A stretch of DNA of 40,430 bases, from assembly GCA_964631255.1 (NCBI GenBank), contig CAZVWS010000015.1, positions 1 through 40,430 of the forward strand. Reading direction: 5' to 3'. The notes under the pieces were generated by a model. The model was given only the letters and a program-made list of their open reading frames with translations. It had not been told where the DNA came from and did not search any database. Each line of letters opens with the position of its first letter. Within the stretch, counting starts at the first letter, position 1. Origin of the DNA: JBGZFC01 sp964631255. GTDB lineage: Bacteria; Bacteroidota; Bacteroidia; Bacteroidales; Dysgonomonadaceae. The position numbers and the translations under genes are program-made. Below are positions 6,647-13,939 of this stretch, one piece after another.

Positions 6647-6654
6647 CAAATATA
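6647..6654 (-). promoter_or_regulatory. -7 element TATATTTG for the integrase operon
   Basis: On the minus strand this reads TATATTTG, matching TAnnTTTG, 28-35 nt upstream of the integrase start at 6619. The repeated GTTTCCGTT arm sites lie just upstream (6671-6693). Integrase bound there could repress its own promoter. Confidence 0.5.
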
Positions 6655-6670
6655 GTTTTAATTTTTCAAT

Positions 6671-6693
6671 GTTTCCGTTATTGTTTCCGTTTT
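6671..6693 (+). repeat. Right arm-type integrase site candidate (tandem GTTTCCGTT)
   Basis: Two copies of GTTTCCGT[T] start 12 bp apart (6671 and 6683). Over 23 bp it differs from the left-end copy (152-174) by one base and has the same orientation. The distance to the core is longer on this side (about 125 bp) than on the left (35 bp), an asymmetry common in attP sites. Confidence 0.6.
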
Positions 6694-6817
6694 TTTCTTA
6701 TTTATTTTAATCCGCTCTTATTTTACTTAACTTTTAAAATCTTGCTATCTGCTTTATTTCAGCTATTTTATTATGTTTTAGGTGTGAATTGATAATGTAG
6801 GGTTAAGGTACGGTTTA

Positions 6818-6835
6818 TTCCCGTCCATACCGCAA
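6818..6835 (+). repeat. attR core, right copy of 18-bp direct repeat
   Basis: Identical to 100-117. It is followed at once by a 12-bp terminator hairpin belonging to the chromosome side. The reconstructed empty site would therefore be left flank, core, and this hairpin. Confidence 0.88.
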
Positions 6836-6869
6836 GGAAGTTGTTGAAAATCAGCAACTTCCTTTTTTT
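6836..6869 (+). terminator. Rho-independent terminator following attR
   Basis: GGAAGTTGTTGA (6836-6847) and TCAGCAACTTCC (6851-6862) form a 12-bp stem with one G-T wobble and an AAA loop, followed by seven T. It probably ended the host transcript that crossed the att site before integration. Confidence 0.75.
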
Positions 6870-6934
6870 AATACGGGTTTGAGAACAATAATAAGTTAGT
6901 ATGAGTAAGTATAAATTTATATAAATTAATTTCA

Positions 6935-6995
6935 TTTCGCACGCTTTTTTGCATTTATGCGAAAATATGTGCGAAGAAATTATAACCTGTGCGAA
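6935..6995. promoter_or_regulatory. Operator cluster upstream of S24 repressor gene
   Basis: Four copies of a TGCGAA half-site occur in 60 bp: TTTCGCA at 6935-6941 (inverted), TGCGAAA at 6958-6964, and GTGCGAA at 6969-6975 and 6989-6995. The first two form a perfect 7-bp inverted repeat with a 16-nt spacer. The cluster ends 5 bp before the start codon at 7000, which suits autoregulation by the repressor. Confidence 0.5.
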
Positions 6996-6999
6996 AAAT

Positions 7000-7764
7000 A
7001 TGGAAAATAATTTATTAAACCAACGGAAAGAAAGACTTGAATATGTGTTTAACACTTTGGTCTTGAATAAAAAAGTAAAATACCAAAAAGATTTTGCTAA
7101 ATTAATTGGCAGAGACAAGTCGAATGTATCGCAAGCATTTAAAGGCAACCCAATTTATCTAACAGAGGATTTTTTAAAGGATGTCGCTAAATATGTGAAT
7201 TTTACAACAGAAGATTGGTTGCTGTATGGAGAGAACGGAGAAGTTTACGAAACCGATAACAACAACGGTAACCACTTTATAGAACTTAGCAATGGGCAAT
7301 ATTTGATGATAATGCCAACAGTTGGCGTTGAAGTGCAAGCTCGGTATTTAGATAGTAGCTCCGACGTGGAATTTATCGCCGAACTGCCAAAACACAGCAT
7401 TATTGTAGATGATGTAAAAAAAGGCAGTTACGTGGCGTTTGTAGTGAGTGGCGACAGTATGGATAACGGACTTTCAAACGCTATTATGGCAGGCGATGTA
7501 GTGGCTACACGTGAATTACAGCGGGTACATTGGCGAGACAAGATAAGATATAAAGATTTCCCCAACTGGATAATCTACACAACAAAATCGGCTAAACCGT
7601 TATTAAAACAAATAGTATCGCACGATACCGATACAGGTATGATTGTTTGCCACTCATTAAACGATTCTCCCGAATACTCCGATTTCGAGTTAAACTTAAA
7701 CGATGTAAACAAGCTGTTTTACGTGATTAGGATAACGAGAAATAATGCAGCAAGTGATTATTAA
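7000..7764 (+). CDS. S24-family phage-type transcriptional repressor
   Basis: About 254 residues from the ATG at 7000. An upstream in-frame ATG at 6949 would place the half-site cluster inside the gene and adds an odd cysteine-rich leader, so 7000 is preferred. An N-terminal helix-turn-helix (residues 25-60, with DFAKLIGRDKSNVSQAFKG) is followed by a linker and a C-terminal S24/LexA-like domain. The serine motif GDSMDNG (S153) and a lysine in KPLLKQI (K203) are present. There is no evident Ala-Gly cleavage site, so it may be a non-cleaved repressor switched by an antirepressor. It lies just outside attR of the element and starts a two-gene unit with the lipoprotein. Confidence 0.8.
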   Translation: MENNLLNQRKERLEYVFNTLVLNKKVKYQKDFAKLIGRDKSNVSQAFKGNPIYLTEDFLKDVAKYVNFTTEDWLLYGENGEVYETDNNNGNHFIELSNGQYLMIMPTVGVEVQARYLDSSSDVEFIAELPKHSIIVDDVKKGSYVAFVVSGDSMDNGLSNAIMAGDVVATRELQRVHWRDKIRYKDFPNWIIYTTKSAKPLLKQIVSHDTDTGMIVCHSLNDSPEYSDFELNLNDVNKLFYVIRITRNNAASDY

Positions 7765-7782
7765 TTTAAATATAACATAATG

Positions 7783-8157
7783 ATGAAAAAGATTCTATTA
7801 CTTACAATTCTAATCATCTTGTTTTCGTGTAGTAAAGAAGATGCCGAAAAATACCCATTATTAAATACAACTTGGGAATCGGTTGTTTCAGACCCTAATT
7901 TTGAGGGCGATTACATAACTACATTGCATTTCAGAACTGCCAAAAGCGGTAATATGAAAATCTCATTAAGCGAATATTATTATTATGTGGATTATGAATT
8001 TAACTACGAATTAAGCGGGAGTAACAATATTTATATTGAACCGCAATCAAATGAAATGCCATCATACTTGGGTACATACAATGAAAAAACAATGACTTTA
8101 AAGGTGGGCGATGAAACGTATATATTTAATAAAATATTAAATATTTATACTGATTGA
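7783..8157 (+). CDS. Small predicted lipoprotein
   Basis: About 124 residues. The N terminus is a lipoprotein signal: KK, a hydrophobic stretch LLLTILIILF and a lipobox ending FSC at about residue 16, so it should be lipidated and anchored in an envelope membrane. The mature part is acidic and tyrosine-rich with beta-strand character, reminiscent of lipocalin-like Bacteroidetes lipoproteins, but no family is assigned. It follows the S24 repressor by 15-18 bp and is probably co-transcribed. A methionine doublet leaves the start at 7780 or 7783. The function is unknown. Confidence 0.65.
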   Translation: MKKILLLTILIILFSCSKEDAEKYPLLNTTWESVVSDPNFEGDYITTLHFRTAKSGNMKISLSEYYYYVDYEFNYELSGSNNIYIEPQSNEMPSYLGTYNEKTMTLKVGDETYIFNKILNIYTD

Positions 8158-8224
8158 TAGATGTTTCATTGTGTTCAGCATGACAAAATAAATGGAATTG
8201 TGAAATTGGCATTTTTGCCTGAAA

Positions 8225-8330
8225 GCGGTATTTTTATAACCGCATGCAAGTGAGGAGCGAACGTGGCTTGCGGTTTATTACATACCGAATTTATCCACCT
8301 GAATAGTGGTACTAAGGTAATTTGTTACCT
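8225..8330. other. Hairpin-rich spacer between lipoprotein gene and uvrB
   Basis: GCGGT (8225-8229) can pair with ACCGC (8239-8243), while AACCGCA (8238-8244) can instead pair with TGCGGTT (8269-8275), giving mutually exclusive hairpins. A second hairpin, AGGTAA/TTACCT, lies at 8315-8330. The stretch lies between convergent genes and probably includes their transcript ends. No gene is seen from 8158 to 8417. Confidence 0.35.
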
Positions 8331-8417
8331 AAAGAGAAATGAAATGTTTGGTAATTAATTTTCCCGAACCCCAATCTAAAGAGCAGGAATGGCATTTATC
8401 GGGCAGCAATAATTCCT

Positions 8418-10454
8418 TTATCTAATACCCGATTTTTTCTGTTGTAACATATCTTCGAGCAGGATGAGGTGGTCGCGATACTGTGCTGCTTCTAAGAAGT
8501 CTAAATTTTTGGCAGCTTTCATCATTGCTTTGCGAGTTTTTTCTATTTCAGTTTCCAAAGCGCCTTCTACGGCATATTTTTCTGCTGCCGATTCGGCAAC
8601 CATCGATTGGAAATCGGGTTCGATATAAGCTTTTGGTTCTGTGTTGGTTGTGCTTGTTTGTTTGGCGAGTGCCGATGCATGCCCTTTCACAATTTGCGTG
8701 GGTGTTATGCCATGTTCTTCGTTGTAACGAATTTGTTTTTCTCTTCGTCTGGCGGTTTCGTCCATGGTTTTTTGCATGCTGTCGGTAATTTTATCGGCAT
8801 AAAAAATTACTCTCCCGTTCACGTTTCGTGCAGCGCGTCCCGCAGTTTGAGTAAGCGACCTGTGCGAGCGCAAAAAGCCCTCTTTGTCGGCATCGAGTAT
8901 GGCTACGAGCGACACTTCGGGCAAATCCAATCCTTCGCGAAGCAGGTTTACACCGATTAATACATCGAACAGCCCGTTTCGTAAATCGTCCATTATTTTT
9001 ACCCGCTCCAGAGTCTCTACATCGGAGTGAATATAATTGCACTTCACGTTGTGATTGGCTAAATATTCGGTCAACTCTTCCGCCATGCGTTTGGTAAGCG
9101 TGGTAACCAAAACTCGCTCGTTTTGTTCTACTCGCTGTTGTATTTCCTCCATCAAATCGTCTATTTGGTTGAGGCTGGGACGCACCTCAATTGGTGGGTC
9201 CAAGAGTCCGGTTGGGCGAATGAGCTGATCTACAATGATGCCATCCGATTTTTGCAGCTCGTAATCTGCCGGGGTGGCACTTACAAAAATAATTTTGGAT
9301 GCCAAAGATTCAAACTCTTCAAATTTGAGCGGGCGGTTGTCGATGGCAGCGGGCAGTCTGAAGCCGTATTCCACCAGGTTTATTTTTCGCGAGTGGTCGC
9401 CACCGTACATCGCTCTTATTTGCGGAATGGTTACGTGGCTTTCGTCTATGATGGTGAGAAAGTCTTTCGGGAAAAAATCCAACAAGCAGAATGGTCGTGT
9501 TCCCGGAGCTCTTCCATCGAAATACCTGGAATAATTTTCTATGCCCGAGCAATATCCAATCTCCTTTATCATCTCTATGTCGTAGGTTACCCGTTCGTAT
9601 AGTCGCTTGGCTTCTAATGGTTTGCCTATGGATTGAAAAAACTCTACCTGCTTGCCTAAGTCGATTTGTATTTCATCTACTGCTCTGAAAATCCGCTCTT
9701 TGGTAGTTACGAAAAGATTTGCCGGGAAAATACGGAACGATTCCAGTCTTTCGATTGTGAGTGCAGTTACCGGATCGACAGATTCGATACTTTCAATCTC
9801 ATTTCCCCAAAAAATGACACGGATAATGATATCGTCGTATGCCAAAAAAACATCAACCGTATCGCCTTTTACCCGAAAATTGCCCCTGTTGTATTCTTGG
9901 GTTTCATTTCGGGAGTAGAGACTATCTACCAGCAGGCGCAGAAAATGGTCGCGGTCTATGTTTTGCTCGTTTTTTATCTCGATGGTTGTTTTGTTGAAGT
10001 CTTCGGGGTTGCCAATTCCATATAAACAAGAGACGGACGATACCACGATGACATCATCGCGCCCCGAGAGCAAGGATGACGTGGCGGCCAATCGCAATTT
10101 CTCAATCTCGTCGTTTATGGCAAGGTCTTTTTCGATGTACGTGTCGGTGGATGGGATGTAGGCTTCGGGTTGGTAGTAGTCGTAATACGAAACGAAATAC
10201 TCCACCGCGTTGTGCGGAAAAAAGTTTTTGAACTCGCTATATAGCTGTGCTGCCAGTGTTTTGTTGTGGCTTAGCACCAAGGTCGGTTTGTTGATTTGTG
10301 CAATCACATTGGCTACGGTAAATGTTTTTCCCGAACCGGTAACGCCCAAAAGTGTTTGGTACGGCACGTTGTCGTGCAGTCCCTCCAGCAATGATTTGAT
10401 GGCTTCGGGTTGGTCGCCGGTTGGTTTATATTCTGACGTGAGTTGAAATTGCAT
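8418..10454 (-). CDS. uvrB: Excinuclease ABC subunit B
   Basis: 678 residues, the normal length for UvrB. It receives damaged DNA from UvrA, verifies the lesion and recruits UvrC for nucleotide excision repair in the cytoplasm. Seen in sequence: the N-terminal YKPTGDQPEAI motif, Walker A GVTGSGKT at 37-44, the damage-probing beta-hairpin YYDYYQPEAYIPSTDTYIE at about 90-108, a DESH helicase motif followed by VTIPQIRAM, C-terminal helicase motifs (LREGLDLPEV and QTAGRAARN), and the UvrC-binding UVR coiled coil in the last 40 residues. It is the second gene of a leftward pair, 14 bp after the zinc-ribbon membrane protein gene, an arrangement with no obvious functional link. Confidence 0.98.
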   Translation of the reverse strand: MQFQLTSEYKPTGDQPEAIKSLLEGLHDNVPYQTLLGVTGSGKTFTVANVIAQINKPTLVLSHNKTLAAQLYSEFKNFFPHNAVEYFVSYYDYYQPEAYIPSTDTYIEKDLAINDEIEKLRLAATSSLLSGRDDVIVVSSVSCLYGIGNPEDFNKTTIEIKNEQNIDRDHFLRLLVDSLYSRNETQEYNRGNFRVKGDTVDVFLAYDDIIIRVIFWGNEIESIESVDPVTALTIERLESFRIFPANLFVTTKERIFRAVDEIQIDLGKQVEFFQSIGKPLEAKRLYERVTYDIEMIKEIGYCSGIENYSRYFDGRAPGTRPFCLLDFFPKDFLTIIDESHVTIPQIRAMYGGDHSRKINLVEYGFRLPAAIDNRPLKFEEFESLASKIIFVSATPADYELQKSDGIIVDQLIRPTGLLDPPIEVRPSLNQIDDLMEEIQQRVEQNERVLVTTLTKRMAEELTEYLANHNVKCNYIHSDVETLERVKIMDDLRNGLFDVLIGVNLLREGLDLPEVSLVAILDADKEGFLRSHRSLTQTAGRAARNVNGRVIFYADKITDSMQKTMDETARRREKQIRYNEEHGITPTQIVKGHASALAKQTSTTNTEPKAYIEPDFQSMVAESAAEKYAVEGALETEIEKTRKAMMKAAKNLDFLEAAQYRDHLILLEDMLQQKKSGIR

Positions 10455-10468
10455 GATTGTTGTTTCTT

Positions 10469-11584
10469 TTACGGTGCTTCGTGAAATGGCTTTATCTCGT
10501 TGATAATGATGATTTTGAAATCTTTATTTAACTCCATTTCAACGATATAACCATCTATGTTTTTTCTTTTTCCCTCCTTGTCCAAAAAAGATTTTTGTAT
10601 AGGTACATTTACTTTATAATGTTCTACCAATGTTTTTTCGTAAGCCAATGCTTGGGTATTTGGTGTGAATTTTATGGTTGGAGCCTGTTTTTTGGAGCCG
10701 TCTATGATTAAATCGCCTACAATTTTTTCTCGTGTTCCACCACTCGAATTGAAAAATGCAAATACCTTGTCTGCCAAATAGTTGCTTATTTTATCAGCTT
10801 TCACGGTAGAGAGCGCATCAAAAAATCCGTCCACCACCATTTTCACGCTGTCCAACTCGGTTTTTGTTACCGGATACGATTGAAACAGCAGGTCATATCT
10901 GTTTTTTGCATCGGAAAAATAGTCGCCATCAAACTCACCGCTTTGCGAAAGTACCATGTATTTTGAATAGCTCTCGGCAGTGTTGTCATTCAGCGTGGCA
11001 ACCCAAGTGAGCGAGTCTAATCTCTTTTTAATGAGTGGGATATACGGGCTGTGGCTGTTTGTGGTAATGAAATCGCGAAGTTCTGCCGTATTTTCCGATT
11101 GCTCCATTTTTTGATAAAGAGAGGTTTCCATCTCTTTTAATTCCATCATTTTTGTTTCTGCTTCGGAGTAGTGTTTACCTCTGGGAAACTCCTCCATATA
11201 AGACAGATAGCCGGTAGTTGTGTTTTCTCTGATTGCCCATTCCCATTTAGACGAATCCAGATTGCCTTTTCTTATAATCTCTTTGTAGAAATAGAAACCA
11301 CCCACAGCCAAAAGTAGGACGATGAACGCAGCAATGAACTGTTTTTTTCGTTTTCTCGGTTTCTTTTTCTCCTCCTCAGTTGGTATTGAGGTAAACCCGA
11401 TAGGGATAGACTCGTTGTTTTCGGCTTGCACCTCTCCATCAGTCGGTTCCGATTGGAGTGGAGCTGGCGCGATAGGGTCGGGAACACGAACCTCGTATTC
11501 GGTTTCAAATTTTGATTTACAATCGTCGCAAAAAACGCCGTTTTCTTGTTTCCTTTTATTGCAGAGCGGACAAAATTCAGACAT
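10469..11584 (-). CDS. Zinc-ribbon membrane protein of unknown function
   Basis: 371 residues. The N terminus is a zinc ribbon (C5, C8, C19, C22). It is followed by a proline/glutamate-rich spacer, a strongly basic stretch (KKKPRKRKK) and one transmembrane helix at about 83-100. The large remaining part would be periplasmic. It includes repeats of the type W-x-x-A with Y-x-x-Y-x-x-x-F-P (around 113-150 and 190-235), a helical pattern common in Bacteroidetes envelope proteins, and a beta-rich C terminus. Topology (zinc ribbon inside, sensor-like domain outside) suggests a scaffold or sensor, but there is no evidence for a specific role. It is 14 bp upstream of uvrB and likely co-transcribed. 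The spacer 11585-11793 holds no gene; a TATCTTTG -7-like motif lies at 11704-11711 on this strand. Confidence 0.75.
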   Translation of the reverse strand: MSEFCPLCNKRKQENGVFCDDCKSKFETEYEVRVPDPIAPAPLQSEPTDGEVQAENNESIPIGFTSIPTEEEKKKPRKRKKQFIAAFIVLLLAVGGFYFYKEIIRKGNLDSSKWEWAIRENTTTGYLSYMEEFPRGKHYSEAETKMMELKEMETSLYQKMEQSENTAELRDFITTNSHSPYIPLIKKRLDSLTWVATLNDNTAESYSKYMVLSQSGEFDGDYFSDAKNRYDLLFQSYPVTKTELDSVKMVVDGFFDALSTVKADKISNYLADKVFAFFNSSGGTREKIVGDLIIDGSKKQAPTIKFTPNTQALAYEKTLVEHYKVNVPIQKSFLDKEGKRKNIDGYIVEMELNKDFKIIIINEIKPFHEAP

Positions 11585-11793
11585 AATGATACATTTTTCA
11601 GAATTAATTTATTTTGCTAATTGCACACTTCGCTATTTATCAGCAAAATACATTTTTATTTCGGCAATATTATTTGCCCAATAATAAAATATAGATGCTT
11701 ACACAAAGATAAATAAATTACTTCAGTATTTGCTACGAACAATTTATTTTTATCGTACTTTCGGAAAATGAAAAGTGTATGACTCGGCTTTTT

Positions 11794-13017
11794 TTAATCT
11801 GCTGATTCTGAAGGGAGGTTTGCAGGCTCTACCTTTTGGCAAACAATCCACAGTTTTTGTTCATTTGCCATGGTTGTTGCAAAAATGTATATATTTCCTC
11901 CATCCATCAATCGGGTTTTCTTTCGGATTTCGGCTACAGACATCGGGAAATTTCTAACAGCCAAGTTGGCTTTTGGAGTTTGAGATACGAGTTGTTGTAT
12001 GTTTTTTTTGTTTGGTGCAAACGATTCTTTTACCAAAAAAACACGTCCCGGAAAATCCGCAACTAATTCATCCGATGTGTATAAGTGGCTGTTTGTGTGC
12101 AGTTTTTTTAGATTAAATTTGGACGAAAGTAATTTGAATGCCCCCGATTTTAATAACGATGTGTTCGGTTCGTACAGATATTTTTGTGGAGTATCGGCAT
12201 AAGAAACCGGACTAATTTGCTCTTCGAGCCACCGTAAAGTGAAAGTTTCCTCGTGTCCGTTTTTGTGGATGTTCACGGTTTTGAAAATGCAGTCTGACGG
12301 AGCGTTCTTCTTCAGAACAAATAGCAACTCTTTGCACTCATTTTCAACCGAAACAATATGCACTTGGCTTACCAGACCCAATGTTTTTAAAGCCAGTGAA
12401 ATATCCAACATGGGCGAGTATTTTATCAAAACCATGTCGGCTTTTTCAGTCAATTGTTCTTTTAGCTCAGCTACATTGGGCGAACAATCTTCTATTCTAT
12501 ACACTTTTCGTCCTTTTTTGTCGCGACGAGAAGGGTCTAAATAGATAAAATCGACAGGAGTCGAATTTTGTAAAAAAACTTCGCTTTGCCCGTTCACAAT
12601 TTGGTATGCAGAAAGCGATAGCGACGCGAAATTATTGGCTGCAATTTGGCATAACTCCGTGTTTTGCTCCACGTAAATTGCATGCTGAAACTGTTGCGAT
12701 AAAAAATAGAAATCTACTCCCAGACCGCCAGTCAGGTCAATCATTGTTTTACTTTGATGGGGTAGGAGTGATGTCTTGTAGCGAGCAGTTATTTCTGACG
12801 ATGTTTGCTCCAGAGATATATGTGGCGGGTAAATAATCTCATCGTTGGCATACCACGTTGGTAATTTGTGTTTTGCAATTTGTCGCCCCGCTATTTGTGT
12901 TAACAAAAATGGCATATCGTGGCGCGAAAAGCGCAGAGCCAATTGGCGCACATCGTCGTCTTGGTGTGTTTTTATAAATTCTTTTTGTTCTTTTGTTGGC
13001 TTTACATTTGTCATCAT
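11794..13017 (-). CDS. SAM-dependent methyltransferase with THUMP-like domain
   Basis: About 407 residues. A helical N-terminal region is followed by a class I methyltransferase core: MIDLTGGLGVDFYFLSQQF (SAM-binding glycine loop), an acidic strand end VEQN, and YLDPSRRDKKGRKV, which takes the place of the catalytic DPPY-type motif. A C-terminal domain (about 320-400, including KANLAVRNFPMSVAEIRKK) matches the THUMP-like domain in this family of Bacteroidetes proteins. An RNA methyltransferase role is likely by resemblance to guanine-N2 methyltransferases, but the substrate is not known. Start codons at 13035, 13017 and 13014 are possible; 13017 or 13014 fit the conserved N terminus best. It lies downstream of the rplU-rpmA terminator as its own unit. 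Confidence 0.8.
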   Translation of the reverse strand: MMTNVKPTKEQKEFIKTHQDDDVRQLALRFSRHDMPFLLTQIAGRQIAKHKLPTWYANDEIIYPPHISLEQTSSEITARYKTSLLPHQSKTMIDLTGGLGVDFYFLSQQFQHAIYVEQNTELCQIAANNFASLSLSAYQIVNGQSEVFLQNSTPVDFIYLDPSRRDKKGRKVYRIEDCSPNVAELKEQLTEKADMVLIKYSPMLDISLALKTLGLVSQVHIVSVENECKELLFVLKKNAPSDCIFKTVNIHKNGHEETFTLRWLEEQISPVSYADTPQKYLYEPNTSLLKSGAFKLLSSKFNLKKLHTNSHLYTSDELVADFPGRVFLVKESFAPNKKNIQQLVSQTPKANLAVRNFPMSVAEIRKKTRLMDGGNIYIFATTMANEQKLWIVCQKVEPANLPSESAD

Positions 13018-13070
13018 AATAAAATGCGTGAGCAAAAAAATACCTTTTTCGTGGCTGATGAATTATAAAA

Positions 13071-13105
13071 AAAACAACCTAACTTTTTGTAAAGTAGGTT
13101 GTTTT
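13071..13105 (-). terminator. Terminator of rplU-rpmA
   Basis: AAAACAACCTAACTTT and AAAGTAGGTTGTTTT form a long stem with one bulged base around a short loop, about 65 bp downstream of the rpmA stop. On the minus strand it is followed by a run of T. Confidence 0.75.
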
Positions 13106-13169
13106 ATCAACTAAAAAATTATTATTTTATGGTTCAATTCCTATTGTATCGCTTCGCCAATAATAAGCA

Positions 13170-13433
13170 TTAAGCGTTTGCCAATGGTTGTACCGAAACG
13201 TAAGAACGGTTATTTTTTTTCTTGCGAAAAACAACCACGCCGTCTATCAATGCAAACAGTGTGTGGTCTTTACCAATTCCTACATTATCACCCGGATGGT
13301 GGGCTGTGCCACGTTGGCGAACCAAAATGTTGCCTGCTTTTGTCAATTCACCACCGAATATTTTTACGCCCAATCGTTTACTTTCCGATTCGCGACCGTT
13401 CTTAGAACTACCTACTCCTTTCTTATGTGCCAT
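13170..13433 (-). CDS. rpmA: 50S ribosomal protein L27
   Basis: 87 residues, full length. The N terminus MAHKKGVGSSKNGRESESKR is diagnostic of L27; it reaches towards the peptidyl-transferase centre. There is no N-terminal extension of the kind cleaved in Firmicutes. The core FGGELTKAGNILVRQRGT and HPGDNVGIGKDHTLFA follow. It lies 20 bp after rplU, the universal rplU-rpmA pair. Confidence 0.98.
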   Translation of the reverse strand: MAHKKGVGSSKNGRESESKRLGVKIFGGELTKAGNILVRQRGTAHHPGDNVGIGKDHTLFALIDGVVVFRKKKNNRSYVSVQPLANA

Positions 13434-13453
13434 TTTCTTTTGATTTTAACTGA

Positions 13454-13765
13454 TTAAGCAATAATTTGTTTCACACGAACTTCAGAAAATTGTTGGCGAT
13501 GACCATTCATCTTCTGGTAACCTTTTCTTCTTTTCTTCTTGAAAACGATAACTTTATCGCCTTTCACATGAGAAAGAACTTCTACTACTACTTTTGCTCC
13601 TTCCACAACGGGTGTACCAACGGTAACTGCACCTTCGTTGTCAATAAGCATTACTTTTTCAAACTCCACTTCACTGCCTTGCTCGGCGTTAATTCTGTGG
13701 ACAAATAATTTTTGGTCTTGCTCTACTTTAAATTGCTGACCTTGAATATCTACTATTACGTACAT
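13454..13765 (-). CDS. rplU: 50S ribosomal protein L21
   Basis: 103 residues, full length. It starts MYVIVDIQGQQFKVEQDQ, the typical L21 N terminus, and ends with the conserved basic stretch KKRRKGYQKMNGHRQ and a KI-rich tail that bind 23S rRNA. It is the first gene of the rplU-rpmA operon. A Bacteroidetes promoter with good spacing lies at 13848-13879, giving a leader of about 75 nt that contains a small hairpin (AATCAT at 13800-13805 with ATGATT at 13812-13817); that leader is where ribosomal-protein feedback control would act, if present. Confidence 0.98.
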   Translation of the reverse strand: MYVIVDIQGQQFKVEQDQKLFVHRINAEQGSEVEFEKVMLIDNEGAVTVGTPVVEGAKVVVEVLSHVKGDKVIVFKKKRRKGYQKMNGHRQQFSEVRVKQIIA

Positions 13766-13847
13766 AAATAAAATAACTGAACGTTATATGCCGAAGGCGA
13801 ATCATGAAAAGATGATTTCTTTTTGAGCCTGTTGACAAAATTGGGTA

Positions 13848-13879
13848 CAAAAGTACTATTATTTTTCAAATATAACAAA
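13848..13879 (-). promoter_or_regulatory. rplU promoter (-33 TTTG, -7 TACTTTTG)
   Basis: On the minus strand TTTG at 13876-13879 and TACTTTTG at 13848-13855 are separated by 20 nt. This matches the Bacteroidetes TTTG/TAnnTTTG housekeeping promoter with standard spacing. Confidence 0.65.
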
Positions 13880-13939
13880 CAATGTGGCTGTTATTTGATT
13901 AAAAAAACCGAAATGAATGCCACTTTGTTGTATAACCAT

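Larger units (their letters stand above)
100..6835. mobile_element. Integrative element with tyrosine integrase and rolling-circle-type Rep
   Basis: An 18-bp perfect direct repeat bounds a 6.7-kb block of phage/plasmid-type genes. In leftward order from attR these are integrase, RteC-like regulator, an excisionase-type HTH overlapping a small unknown, replication initiator, a small unknown, AntA antirepressor and a double-HTH protein. One small gene runs rightward. The integrase sits next to the attR side, as is usual. No capsid, portal, relaxase or type IV secretion gene is visible, so the element is best described as a small integrative or satellite element that probably replicates after excision through its gpII/CRI-like Rep and depends on a helper for transfer. 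The boundaries are well supported by the repeats; the lifestyle is inference. Confidence 0.85.

Noticed and set aside
6818..6845. Resemblance to 5S rRNA (CCATACCG followed by GGAAGTT)
   Set aside because: Only a short string matches; the surrounding 100 bases do not form a 5S rRNA and the GGAAGTT belongs to a terminator stem.
10469..11584. Functional link between the zinc-ribbon protein and uvrB
   Set aside because: The genes are adjacent and probably co-transcribed, but nothing in the zinc-ribbon protein suggests DNA repair; shared transcription alone is weak evidence.
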